A program made the translations under genes and the position numbers. Of a stretch of 64,000 bases of DNA, positions 24,286 through 31,367 are shown piece after piece; positions within the stretch are counted from its first letter, which is position 1; every line of letters starts with the position of its first letter. The notes beneath the pieces are model-generated. The model did not search any database. It was given only the letters and a program-made list of their open reading frames with translations, and was not told the DNA's origin. Source of the DNA: an uncultured Christensenellaceae bacterium (GTDB taxonomy: Bacteria > Bacillota > Clostridia > Christensenellales > Pumilibacteraceae); contig CAJUKG010000010.1 of NCBI GenBank assembly GCA_910586925.1, positions 1 through 64,000 of the forward strand. Direction: 5' to 3'.

Positions 24286-24489
24286 ATGAACAAATTCCAC
24301 ATTCGATTAAAAGAATCACGACTCGAAAAAGGATTACGGCAAAGCGAGCTTGCCGAATTCTTAAACGTCGATCAACGCACTATAAGTAATTGGGAAAACG
24401 ATATACGCGAGCCGAATATAGACATGATCATCAAAATCGCGCAATACTTTGAGATTTCCACCGATTACCTGCTCGGAAACTCCGATTGA
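24286..24489 (+). CDS. Small XRE-type HTH transcriptional regulator
   Basis: 67 residues, essentially one Cro/C1-type helix-turn-helix: LKESRLEKGLRQSELAEFLNV (helices 1-2), DQRTISNWENDIREP (recognition helix about 29-41), and IDMIIKIAQYFEISTDYLLG. No sensor domain. The ATG lies only 8 nt after the -10 box, so the message is nearly leaderless, as is common for such autoregulators. It is divergent from the LRR membrane protein and the two paired operators lie between them. A longer upstream in-frame extension exists on this strand but would run through the LRR gene. Confidence 0.9.
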   Translation: MNKFHIRLKESRLEKGLRQSELAEFLNVDQRTISNWENDIREPNIDMIIKIAQYFEISTDYLLGNSD

Positions 24490-24512
24490 CATTTGTGTAT
24501 ACGTATCTAACA

Positions 24513-24553
24513 AACAACCGCTCCCGACATATCACATGTCGAAAGCGGTTGTT
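24513..24553. terminator. Bidirectional terminator between the HTH gene and hydA
   Basis: AACAACCGCT (24513-24522) pairs with AGCGGTTGTT (24544-24553); inside, CGACAT pairs with ATGTCG. T-rich flanks lie on both sides. Confidence 0.85.
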
Positions 24554-24582
24554 TTATTTCCGTGTATTTATAAAATAGAATT

Positions 24583-26328
24583 TTAATACTTATTGCGTTT
24601 TACGTAGCTCGTGTGCAGGATCTCGTGAGCTTTGTGTCCGCCCGGTTCGCCGAAGAATTCGCCGTACAGCGTTTTGACTACGGGGTTCTCGTGGCTCTTA
24701 CGAAGCGCAGATTTCTTATCCTTGCCGTAAAGCACTTTCGCACGCGTCTTTCTCACGTCGACGACGTTGCGCGTTTGGGAATCGACGATCGGCTGACCGC
24801 CGCCGTTTACGCAACCGCCGGGGCACGCCATGATCTCGATAAAGTGATACTTGCTCTTACCCGCTTTTATCTCGTCCATGAGCACGCGCGCATTGCCAAG
24901 CCCGCTCGCCACCGCGATATTGAGCGTTTTGCCGCCGATCTTGAGCGTCGCTTCCTTGATGCCTTTGGTGCCGCGCACCGCTTTATAGTCGACGTTCTCG
25001 AGCGTTTTACCCGTCACGACTTCCGCAACGGTACGAAGCGCGGCTTCCATAACGCCGCCAGTCGCGCCGAATATAAGACCTGCGGTACTGCCTTTGCCGA
25101 TCGGGTCGTCGAACTCCGCTTTCGGGTCGAGCGATTTGAAGTCGATGCCGTACTTCTTGATGAGGCGAGCAAGCTCGCGTGTGGTTATCGACACGTCGAT
25201 ATCGGGTACGCCCGCCGCCGACTGATCGTCGCGGGTAAGCTCGAATTTCTTCGCTATGCACGGCATAACGGTGACGACGGCGAGGTTTTTCGGGTCGATA
25301 CCGAGCTTCTTTGCATAGTACGTTTTCATGATAGCACCGAACATCTGTTGCGGCGATTTGCATGTGGACAAATTCGCGAGCTGTTCGGGATAGTTATATT
25401 CGATAAATCTGATCCAGCCGGGACTGCACGAAGTGATCATCGGAAGGGTCGCGTTCGGATCGTTGAGCCGAGCCAAGAACTCCGTGCCCTCCTCCATTAT
25501 CGTCATATCCGCCGCCATGTTCACGTCGAACACTTTGTCAAACCCGATGCTCTTGAGCGCGGCGACCATTCTGCCCTCGGTGTCCGTTCCGATGGGATAC
25601 CCGAACTCCTCGCCGAGCGCGGCGCGGACTGCGGGCGCGGTACCGACAACGACCGTCTTTTCGGGGTCGTTAAGCAGTTTTTCCACGTCCGCGAGGTTGT
25701 CCTTTTCGCGAAGTGCGCCCGTCGGGCACACGTTGATACACTGACCGCACGCGACGCAAGGCACGTCGCCGAGCGACTTGCCGAACGGACTCGCTATAGC
25801 CGTCGCGAAGCCGCGGTTGTTGGCGTCGATCACGCCGACGGTTTGCAGTTTATTGCACGCCGCGACACAACGCCGACAGAGTATGCATTTGTTGTTGTCG
25901 CGAACGAGATACGGCGTAACGTCGTCCACTTCGTAATCGTTCATTTCGCCGTTGTACTTGAACGGGTCGCAACCGTATTCGGTAGCCAAAGTCTGAAGCT
26001 CGCATTTGCCGCTTCTGACGCATTTCAAGCACTCTTTGTGGTGGTTGGAAAGCATAAGCTCGAGCGTGATCTTGCGCGACGCGATTACTTTGGGCGTGTT
26101 CGTGAACACTTCCATGCCCTCGGCAACCACCGTCGAGCACGCCGTCATGAGCTTGCGATTGTTCTTTATCTCGACCACGCACACGCGGCAACTGCTCTCG
26201 TTGCAAAGGTCTTTCATGTAGCACAGCGTGGGGATCTTGAAGCCCGCCTTCACAGCCGCGTCGAGTATGCGCGTGCCTTCGGGTACGGTTACGGAAACTC
26301 CGTTAATTTTAAGATTGACGTTTTTCAT
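24583..26328 (-). CDS. hydA: [FeFe] hydrogenase catalytic subunit of a multimeric enzyme (HydA/HndD type)
   Basis: 581 residues. In order: a [2Fe-2S] ferredoxin domain (Cys36, 47, 50, 64); the His-ligated [4Fe-4S] site (His97, Cys100, 103, 109); two [4Fe-4S] sites (Cys148-158 and Cys191-201); the H-cluster domain with TSCSPGW (299-305), MPCIAKKFE (356-364) and ACPGGCVNGGG (501-511); and a short helical C-terminus. With HydB and HydC it should form a cytosolic trimer that couples H2 to NAD(H) and, in many relatives, ferredoxin by electron bifurcation. Motif L1 reads TSCS where monomeric enzymes read TSCC. It is last in hydC-hydB-hydA. Confidence 0.95.
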   Translation of the reverse strand: MKNVNLKINGVSVTVPEGTRILDAAVKAGFKIPTLCYMKDLCNESSCRVCVVEIKNNRKLMTACSTVVAEGMEVFTNTPKVIASRKITLELMLSNHHKECLKCVRSGKCELQTLATEYGCDPFKYNGEMNDYEVDDVTPYLVRDNNKCILCRRCVAACNKLQTVGVIDANNRGFATAIASPFGKSLGDVPCVACGQCINVCPTGALREKDNLADVEKLLNDPEKTVVVGTAPAVRAALGEEFGYPIGTDTEGRMVAALKSIGFDKVFDVNMAADMTIMEEGTEFLARLNDPNATLPMITSCSPGWIRFIEYNYPEQLANLSTCKSPQQMFGAIMKTYYAKKLGIDPKNLAVVTVMPCIAKKFELTRDDQSAAGVPDIDVSITTRELARLIKKYGIDFKSLDPKAEFDDPIGKGSTAGLIFGATGGVMEAALRTVAEVVTGKTLENVDYKAVRGTKGIKEATLKIGGKTLNIAVASGLGNARVLMDEIKAGKSKYHFIEIMACPGGCVNGGGQPIVDSQTRNVVDVRKTRAKVLYGKDKKSALRKSHENPVVKTLYGEFFGEPGGHKAHEILHTSYVKRNKY

Positions 26329-26354
26329 ATTAAATATTATCTCCTATTTCCGTA

Positions 26355-28244
26355 TTATTTACTGATAGCACCCTTCGGGCACTTGCTGATACACACGCCG
26401 CACTTGATACACTTCTTCGGGTCGATCGCGTGAATGGGTCTGCCGTTCGCCGCTTTCTCCTCCGTCGCGGAAATCGCGCCGACGGGACAGTTACGCGCGC
26501 AGAGCGTGCAACCGATACATTTGTCTTTGTCGACCTTGAAGCTGACGAGAGCTTTACATACGCCCGCAGGGCATTTGCCGTTGCAGTGCGCTTCGTACTC
26601 GTCGCGGAAATACCGCAGGGTGGAAAGCACGGGGTTGGGCGCAGTCTGACCCAAGCCGCAAAGCGAATTGTCTTTTATGTAATGGCAAAGCTCCTCCATT
26701 TTATCGAGGTCCTCGAGAGTCGCCTCGCCTTTCGTTACTTTGTCGAGCATTTCGAGCAGCCGCTTGTTGCCGATACGGCAGGGCGTGCACTTACCGCACG
26801 ACTCGTCCACCGTGAACTCGAGGAAGAACTTCGCTATGTCTACCATGCAGTTGTCCTCGTCCATGACGATAAGACCGCCGCTGCCCATCATCGAGCCGAT
26901 AGCCATGAGGTTGTCATAGTCGATAGGCGTGTCGATGAGCGATGCGGGAATACAACCGCCCGAAGGTCCGCCCGTCTGCGCCGCCTTGAACTTCTTGCCG
27001 TTGGGGCAACCGCCGCCGATGTCCTCGACGATAGTGCGGAGCGGAGTGCCCATCGGGATCTCCACAAGTCCGACGTTCTCGAGCTTGCCGCCGAGCGCGA
27101 ACACCTTAGTGCCCTTGCTCTTTTCCGTTCCGACCGACGCGAACCAATCCGCGCCGTTAAGAATGATCTGCGTGATATTGCCGTACGTTTCGACGTTGTT
27201 GATGAGCGTCGGCTTACCGAAGAAACCTTTCACCGCGGGGAACGGCGGACGCTGACGCGGCTCGCCGCGCTTGCCTTCCGCGGAGTTCAACAGAGCCGTC
27301 TCCTCGCCGCATACGAACGCGCCCGCGCCCAAACGCAGTTCGAGGTCGAACTTCCTGCCAAGCCCCATCACGTTGTCGCCGAGTATGCCGTACTCGTGCG
27401 CCTGCTTGATCGCGACTTCCAAACGGTGTACCGCGATCGGGTATTCCGCACGCACGTAAATGACGCCGTGCTCCGCGCCGACCGCATAGCCCGCTATCAT
27501 CATCGCTTCGATGACGGCATGCGGATCGCCTTCGAGAAGGCTTCTGTCCATGAATGCGCCGGGGTCGCCCTCGTCCGCGTTACACGCGACGTACTTGACG
27601 TCGCCGGGCGCGTCGTGCGTAAACTGCCATTTCATGCCGGTCGAGAAGCCCGCGCCGCCTCTGCCGCGCAGTCCGCTCTTTTTGATTTCGTCGATAACCT
27701 GTTGCGGGGTCATGCTCGTGACCGCTTTTTCGTATGCCTTGTAGCCGTCGGTCGCGAGATATTCGTCGATATTCTCGGGGTCGATCACGCCGCAGTTGCG
27801 AAGCACGACACGGCGTTGGCTACGGTAGAAATCGGTATCGTTGATGCTCTTGAGCTGACCGTGAATGTCTTTCTCGGCGTGAAGAAGCCTTTCGACAGGC
27901 TTGCCGCCGACGATATGCTGTTCGACGATCTCCGCGACGTCCTCGGGCTTGATATGCGTATAGAACGCGCCGTCGGGATATACGACCGCGATGGGACCTT
28001 TGGAGCAAAGCCCGAAGCAGCCCGTCATGATGAGCTGTACTTCTTGCGTCAGTCCGCGTTCTTCGAGTTCTTTCTTGAAGTTGTCGCGTATGATCTGACT
28101 GTTTCCGGACGTGCAACCCGTGCCGCCGCAAACGAGTATGTGAAGCCGCGGTTGACCGGGCGTGACCGCCGCGCCTTCCTTGCGCTCTGCGATCGTCGCT
28201 TTAAGCCCTTCGCGAATCTCTTGTAACTGCTGTAAAGTTTTCAT
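26355..28244 (-). CDS. hydB: Hydrogenase NADH/FMN subunit (HydB, NuoF-like)
   Basis: 629 residues. A thioredoxin-like [2Fe-2S] domain at the N-terminus (CGGTGCTSG and TGCFGLCSKG, about 38-85); the NuoF core with GLRGRGGAGF near 175 and the FMN/NADH segment ACNADEGDPGAFMDR near 202; a [4Fe-4S] site SCGKCTPCRIG; and two C-terminal [4Fe-4S] ferredoxin motifs CIGCTLCARNC and CIKCGVCISKC. It exchanges electrons with NAD(H). The start with AGGAG at 28242-28244 was chosen over a longer frame. It is 81 nt after hydC and 26 nt before hydA. Confidence 0.95.
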   Translation of the reverse strand: MKTLQQLQEIREGLKATIAERKEGAAVTPGQPRLHILVCGGTGCTSGNSQIIRDNFKKELEERGLTQEVQLIMTGCFGLCSKGPIAVVYPDGAFYTHIKPEDVAEIVEQHIVGGKPVERLLHAEKDIHGQLKSINDTDFYRSQRRVVLRNCGVIDPENIDEYLATDGYKAYEKAVTSMTPQQVIDEIKKSGLRGRGGAGFSTGMKWQFTHDAPGDVKYVACNADEGDPGAFMDRSLLEGDPHAVIEAMMIAGYAVGAEHGVIYVRAEYPIAVHRLEVAIKQAHEYGILGDNVMGLGRKFDLELRLGAGAFVCGEETALLNSAEGKRGEPRQRPPFPAVKGFFGKPTLINNVETYGNITQIILNGADWFASVGTEKSKGTKVFALGGKLENVGLVEIPMGTPLRTIVEDIGGGCPNGKKFKAAQTGGPSGGCIPASLIDTPIDYDNLMAIGSMMGSGGLIVMDEDNCMVDIAKFFLEFTVDESCGKCTPCRIGNKRLLEMLDKVTKGEATLEDLDKMEELCHYIKDNSLCGLGQTAPNPVLSTLRYFRDEYEAHCNGKCPAGVCKALVSFKVDKDKCIGCTLCARNCPVGAISATEEKAANGRPIHAIDPKKCIKCGVCISKCPKGAISK

Positions 28245-28325
28245 ATGGTTCTCCTCGAAATTTAGAGAGTAATCGCAACGCAACGCGTGCGCAATCGTCA
28301 TGCCGCACGCACTGTCGACTGCTTA

Positions 28326-28790
28326 TTACGCGTTGTTATACTTCGACAGTATCTCGTCGACACTGTCCTCGGTCACTTTGCCGTACACCTCGCCGTTTAC
28401 CGTGAGAACGGGCGCGAGTCCGCAGCAGCCTATGCAACGCGTCGCTTCGAGGGTAAACCTGCCGTCGGCGGTCGTGTGTCCCGGCTCGACGTCGAGGATA
28501 CGCGCGAACTTGTCTATAACGCCGCCGCTACCCTTGACGTAGCACGCCGTGCCCAAGCATACCGCGATCTTGATCTGACCCGGTTGCTCGAGTCGGAATT
28601 GCGCATAGAACGTAGCAATGCCGTACACCGTCGCGAGCGGCACGTCGAAGAAGTCGGCGATCTTGAGTTGCACTTCCATCGGCAGGTATCCGTAAATATC
28701 CTGCGCTTTTTGCATCGCTATCATGACGGGACCCTGAACGTCTTTCAGACTTTCGAGCACCGCGTCAAACTGCTTGTCCTGTTCGGTCAT
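28326..28790 (-). CDS. hydC: Hydrogenase [2Fe-2S] subunit (HydC, NuoE-like)
   Basis: 154 residues of the NuoE/thioredoxin-like family: helical N-terminus (VLESLKDVQGPVMIAMQKAQDIYGYLP), ATVYGIATFYAQFRL near 62, and four cysteines in CLGTACYVKG and TRCIGCCGLAP. It passes electrons between the NuoF-like and hydrogenase subunits. The ATG at 28788-28790 has AAGGAG 8 nt upstream; an in-frame ATG 12 codons earlier lies before that site. It is the first gene of the hydrogenase operon, which lacks the separate HndB-type subunit. Confidence 0.94.
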   Translation of the reverse strand: MTEQDKQFDAVLESLKDVQGPVMIAMQKAQDIYGYLPMEVQLKIADFFDVPLATVYGIATFYAQFRLEQPGQIKIAVCLGTACYVKGSGGVIDKFARILDVEPGHTTADGRFTLEATRCIGCCGLAPVLTVNGEVYGKVTEDSVDEILSKYNNA

Positions 28791-28827
28791 TGGTGTAAAC
28801 TCCTTATGTTGTAATATTTGCCGCACT

Positions 28828-28856
28828 TATATACACTATATATAGTGCGCACACAA
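28828..28856 (-). promoter_or_regulatory. Promoter of hydCBA with a palindrome in the spacer
   Basis: Minus-strand TTGTGT (28851-28856), 17 bp, TATATA (28828-28833). The spacer carries a perfect 14-bp palindrome CACTATATATAGTG (28834-28847), a possible operator. It does not match the Rex consensus TTGTGAA-N4-TTCACAA as one would expect for redox control. The remaining bases to 29000 hold nothing I recognise. Confidence 0.55.
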
Positions 28857-28999
28857 AATTCCTTACGTATAGCTTATAGTTTCCTATACGTACATATAAT
28901 AACATATTTCTCGCTATATTTCAAGCGGTATAAGACAAAATAATGTAAAGTTCGCCATTGCGAACTCACTTTGCCGCATTTTGTAATTATCCGTCGCCG

Positions 29000-29716
29000 C
29001 TACCCCGCCGTGTGCAGTGCGCGCACCGTTTCCGCAATCGCTCGCACCTGCACGTAACGTATATACGCGAGCGGCGCGGTTTTATCGGGACACGAGTATT
29101 CGCCCGCCGCATACAGTGCGGACTTAAGATTCGGCATGCCCGCGCTCTCCGCGACCGCGCACAACCGCGCGCATGCGGAAGCCGTCGCATGTTCCGCTTG
29201 CGCTTCGGTAATATTGCCGCGCTGAAGCTCATCGGCGGTCCGCCCCACGACGTCGAACCATTCACCCGTCAGATACGCGACGGCGGCAACGCTGTTTTCG
29301 TCCGCATCTTTCGGAACGGAAACGTCGATCCCGAAATACGTCGCTCCGTCGTTGACGGAAGCGAGTGCGCGCGCATCGGCTTCGCTCGAGTACACGGCAG
29401 CTATTATCCTGTACTCGCCGTCGTTGTATATGTAGCCCGCCCCGCCCCGCGACGTCGTTTCCTGCGCGGCAAGCAGTGCGGTGTCGCGAACGGAATAACT
29501 GCCCGTGGACAGAAAATAGAACGTCTTGCCGCCGAACGCGCCGACAGCCGCCGTGCCGCCCGTGATCTTAGGCAAAAACACGACAAGCAAACATATGGCG
29601 GCGGTCAGAACGAGAAGCACCGCAATAAGCAATCCCGCCGCGCGCTTGCCCTTGCCGCTCCCGCCGCCCCGACTGCGACGGCGCACGAAATACGCACCCG
29701 AACCCGACTCGTTCAT
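29000..29716 (-). CDS. Membrane-anchored protein, possibly SPOR-like
   Basis: 238 residues. A Gly/Arg-rich cytosolic N-terminus (about 1-25), one membrane segment (about 26-49, AAGLLIAVLLVLTAAICLLVVFL), then an outside domain. Residues 63-113 (TFYFLSTGSYSVRDTALLAAQE ... YRIIAAVYSSEADARAL) have the alternating strand-helix pattern and length of SPOR peptidoglycan-binding repeats, but I cannot confirm that. The rest is Ala-rich and helical with two cysteines. A sporulation-type envelope role would fit but is inference. The ribosome binding site is weak. It stands alone. Confidence 0.7.
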   Translation of the reverse strand: MNESGSGAYFVRRRSRGGGSGKGKRAAGLLIAVLLVLTAAICLLVVFLPKITGGTAAVGAFGGKTFYFLSTGSYSVRDTALLAAQETTSRGGAGYIYNDGEYRIIAAVYSSEADARALASVNDGATYFGIDVSVPKDADENSVAAVAYLTGEWFDVVGRTADELQRGNITEAQAEHATASACARLCAVAESAGMPNLKSALYAAGEYSCPDKTAPLAYIRYVQVRAIAETVRALHTAG

Positions 29717-29756
29717 GAGAATACCCGTGCCGAAATTTGACGCAATTTATCCATAT

Positions 29757-29770
29757 AGCATATATATGCT
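29757..29770. promoter_or_regulatory. 14-bp palindrome upstream of the SPOR-like gene
   Basis: AGCATATATATGCT, perfect, about 40 bp before the gene start. It has the same length and TATATA centre as the palindrome at 28834-28847 but different arms. It could be an operator or chance. Confidence 0.3.
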
Positions 29771-29877
29771 AATCAAAATCAAAAATTACGAACGATCGGC
29801 AATTACAGACCTTATCGAGTTTTATCCGTGCGACGCGTTCGCGCAAACCGTCGCCGCCGCGCTCGCCGCCATACTCT

Positions 29878-29904
29878 AAAGGCGACCGAATATCGGTCGC
29901 CTTT
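29878..29904. terminator. Terminator after the ThuA-like lipoprotein gene
   Basis: AAAGGCGACCGA pairs with TCGGTCGCCTTTA around a 3-nt loop; 14 nt past the stop. Confidence 0.85.
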
Positions 29905-29917
29905 ACGTGAATTTCCA

Positions 29918-30886
29918 TTACTTGTTTTTTTGCGTTTCGGCAAGTCCCGTTATCGCGTCGAGCATGAAACGGTTTTGTTCTTCTTTCTCGAAAGTGCTCG
30001 ACTGTTTTTCGTACGTGTTGTAATCCTGAAGATTGTGACCCATATTCACGTAGATCATATTGTATTTGTCGTTCGACCAAGCCACGGGACAGAAGTTGGT
30101 GCGGTCGTCGGGATCGGCTTTATTGTAATTCCAAGTTTCGCCCGGTTTATCGCCGACGGGATAGCCGGACTTGTCGATGGAAAGCAGTATCGTGATATCG
30201 GGATTTTCCCGCAAATCGTTCTCCCAATTATACCATTCGTTATACGCCGACATGAACGTTTCGGGAAGGTTCTGCGTGGAATAATGAACGCTCGTTTCCA
30301 CTTTCAGCATGTTCCGCGTGGGATTCCAAGTGTTCTTCCAAAAATTGCCGCTGCCGAGAAACTCGTTGTGATACCAATTCTGCCACTCGTCCATGTTGTC
30401 GTTCATAGAAAAAGCGCACACGTGAAACCCCATCCATGCCCCGCCGTTTTCCATATAGTTTCTGAACGCCGTCCTCGCACTCTGACTGCCCGGGATATTG
30501 TTTAGGAACATGACCAAATCGTATTTCGACAGATATTCTTCAGTCATGGCGTTCCAATCGCCGTTGAATTCGTAAAGAAATCCGAGCTGTTTGCCCTGTT
30601 CGGGGAACCATTTATTCGCATCTTTTGCGAAATCGTTATGCGCGGGATCGCCGCCGTTCAGATCGCCGAACGCCACTATCTTGAAATCTGCACAGTCGGC
30701 GCAAATGCCGCCTTCATGCCCGACGTGCTCGCTCTCCGCGCCGCAAGCGCAAACGCGCCAATGCTCGGACTCGCTGCGTCCCCATCCGTCCCACAAATGT
30801 TTGTGTTGCGGACGGGCGCACGCCGCCAAAGACAGTGCCGTTACAGCCGAAAGAACGACGCTTGCAAACTTGACCGATTTTCTCAT
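29918..30886 (-). CDS. Lipoprotein with ThuA-like domain
   Basis: 322 residues. An N-terminal lipoprotein signal (MRKSVKF, hydrophobic stretch, lipobox LSLAAC with Cys22), then a short Cys/His-rich linker with two CxxC-like pairs (VCACG, CADCAD). The main domain is ThuA-like (a Rossmann fold related to class I glutamine amidotransferases): LVMFLNNIPG near 135, FRNYMENGGAWMGFHVCAF near 155, and NMIYVNMGHN near 290. ThuA domains occur in carbohydrate-utilisation proteins and their reaction is not settled. The start with GGAG at 30884-30886 gives the signal; the longer frame does not. It is probably lipidated, cleaved by LspA and exposed outside. Confidence 0.8.
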   Translation of the reverse strand: MRKSVKFASVVLSAVTALSLAACARPQHKHLWDGWGRSESEHWRVCACGAESEHVGHEGGICADCADFKIVAFGDLNGGDPAHNDFAKDANKWFPEQGKQLGFLYEFNGDWNAMTEEYLSKYDLVMFLNNIPGSQSARTAFRNYMENGGAWMGFHVCAFSMNDNMDEWQNWYHNEFLGSGNFWKNTWNPTRNMLKVETSVHYSTQNLPETFMSAYNEWYNWENDLRENPDITILLSIDKSGYPVGDKPGETWNYNKADPDDRTNFCPVAWSNDKYNMIYVNMGHNLQDYNTYEKQSSTFEKEEQNRFMLDAITGLAETQKNK

Positions 30887-31030
30887 ATTTCTTCTCCGTA
30901 TTGCTTTTATCGTGACGCTATTATATCGCGCCCGTTTGCAAAAGTCAATACGGCTGTCGAATTTGAACGTAAATCTATCGAAAACGAACATATCGCCATC
31001 AATTCTTAATTCTCCGTTTTTTCGATCAAT

Positions 31031-31226
31031 AAAAAAATCCCGCCTGTGCCGCAGACTTAACCTATTATCAACCCGCGTATAGCAGGTGGGTCGGCTGACG
31101 CGGTCGTCTGTCTTCCCCTGCTTACTTGCGTAAAATTACTGAGGCCCGACATATCATCGCGTACGCGCCATCCCTTTTGATGATTGAGGTTATAAATGAG
31201 GTATCGTCTCGTACACCGCAGGATGT
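31031..31226 (-). ncRNA. ssrS: Likely 6S RNA
   Basis: About 195 nt with its own promoter and no open frame. The 5' end ATCCTGCGGTG and the 3' end (CTGCGGCACAGGCGGGAT) form a long interrupted helix and are followed by seven T. The TCCTGCGGTGT start strongly recalls Bacillota 6S RNA, which mimics an open promoter and binds RNA polymerase. Identification is from memory of the family and general shape. The plus-strand-facing gap 30887-31367 holds only this gene and its promoter. Confidence 0.7.
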
Positions 31227-31232
31227 ACTTAT

Positions 31233-31261
31233 ATTATATACCGCAACGCCGTTAAAATCAA
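31233..31261 (-). promoter_or_regulatory. Promoter of the 6S RNA candidate
   Basis: Minus-strand TTGATT (31256-31261), 17 bp, TATAAT (31233-31238); initiation expected near 31226. Confidence 0.8.
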
Positions 31262-31367
31262 TGGGTATGTGAAAATTTTTTTATAAATATTTTCGCCGAA
31301 CCTATTGACAACACCGATATTTTGTGATATGTAACGCGCCGCAGGCTTGCTGCGAACGCGCTTTCGG

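Noticed and set aside
26430..28226. A 598-codon plus-strand frame opposite hydB
   Set aside because: Antisense shadow of a clearly identified hydrogenase subunit.
29763..29879. A 38-codon plus-strand frame ending at the terminator at 29878-29904
   Set aside because: No ribosome site or promoter, and the terminator is explained by the lipoprotein gene on the other strand.
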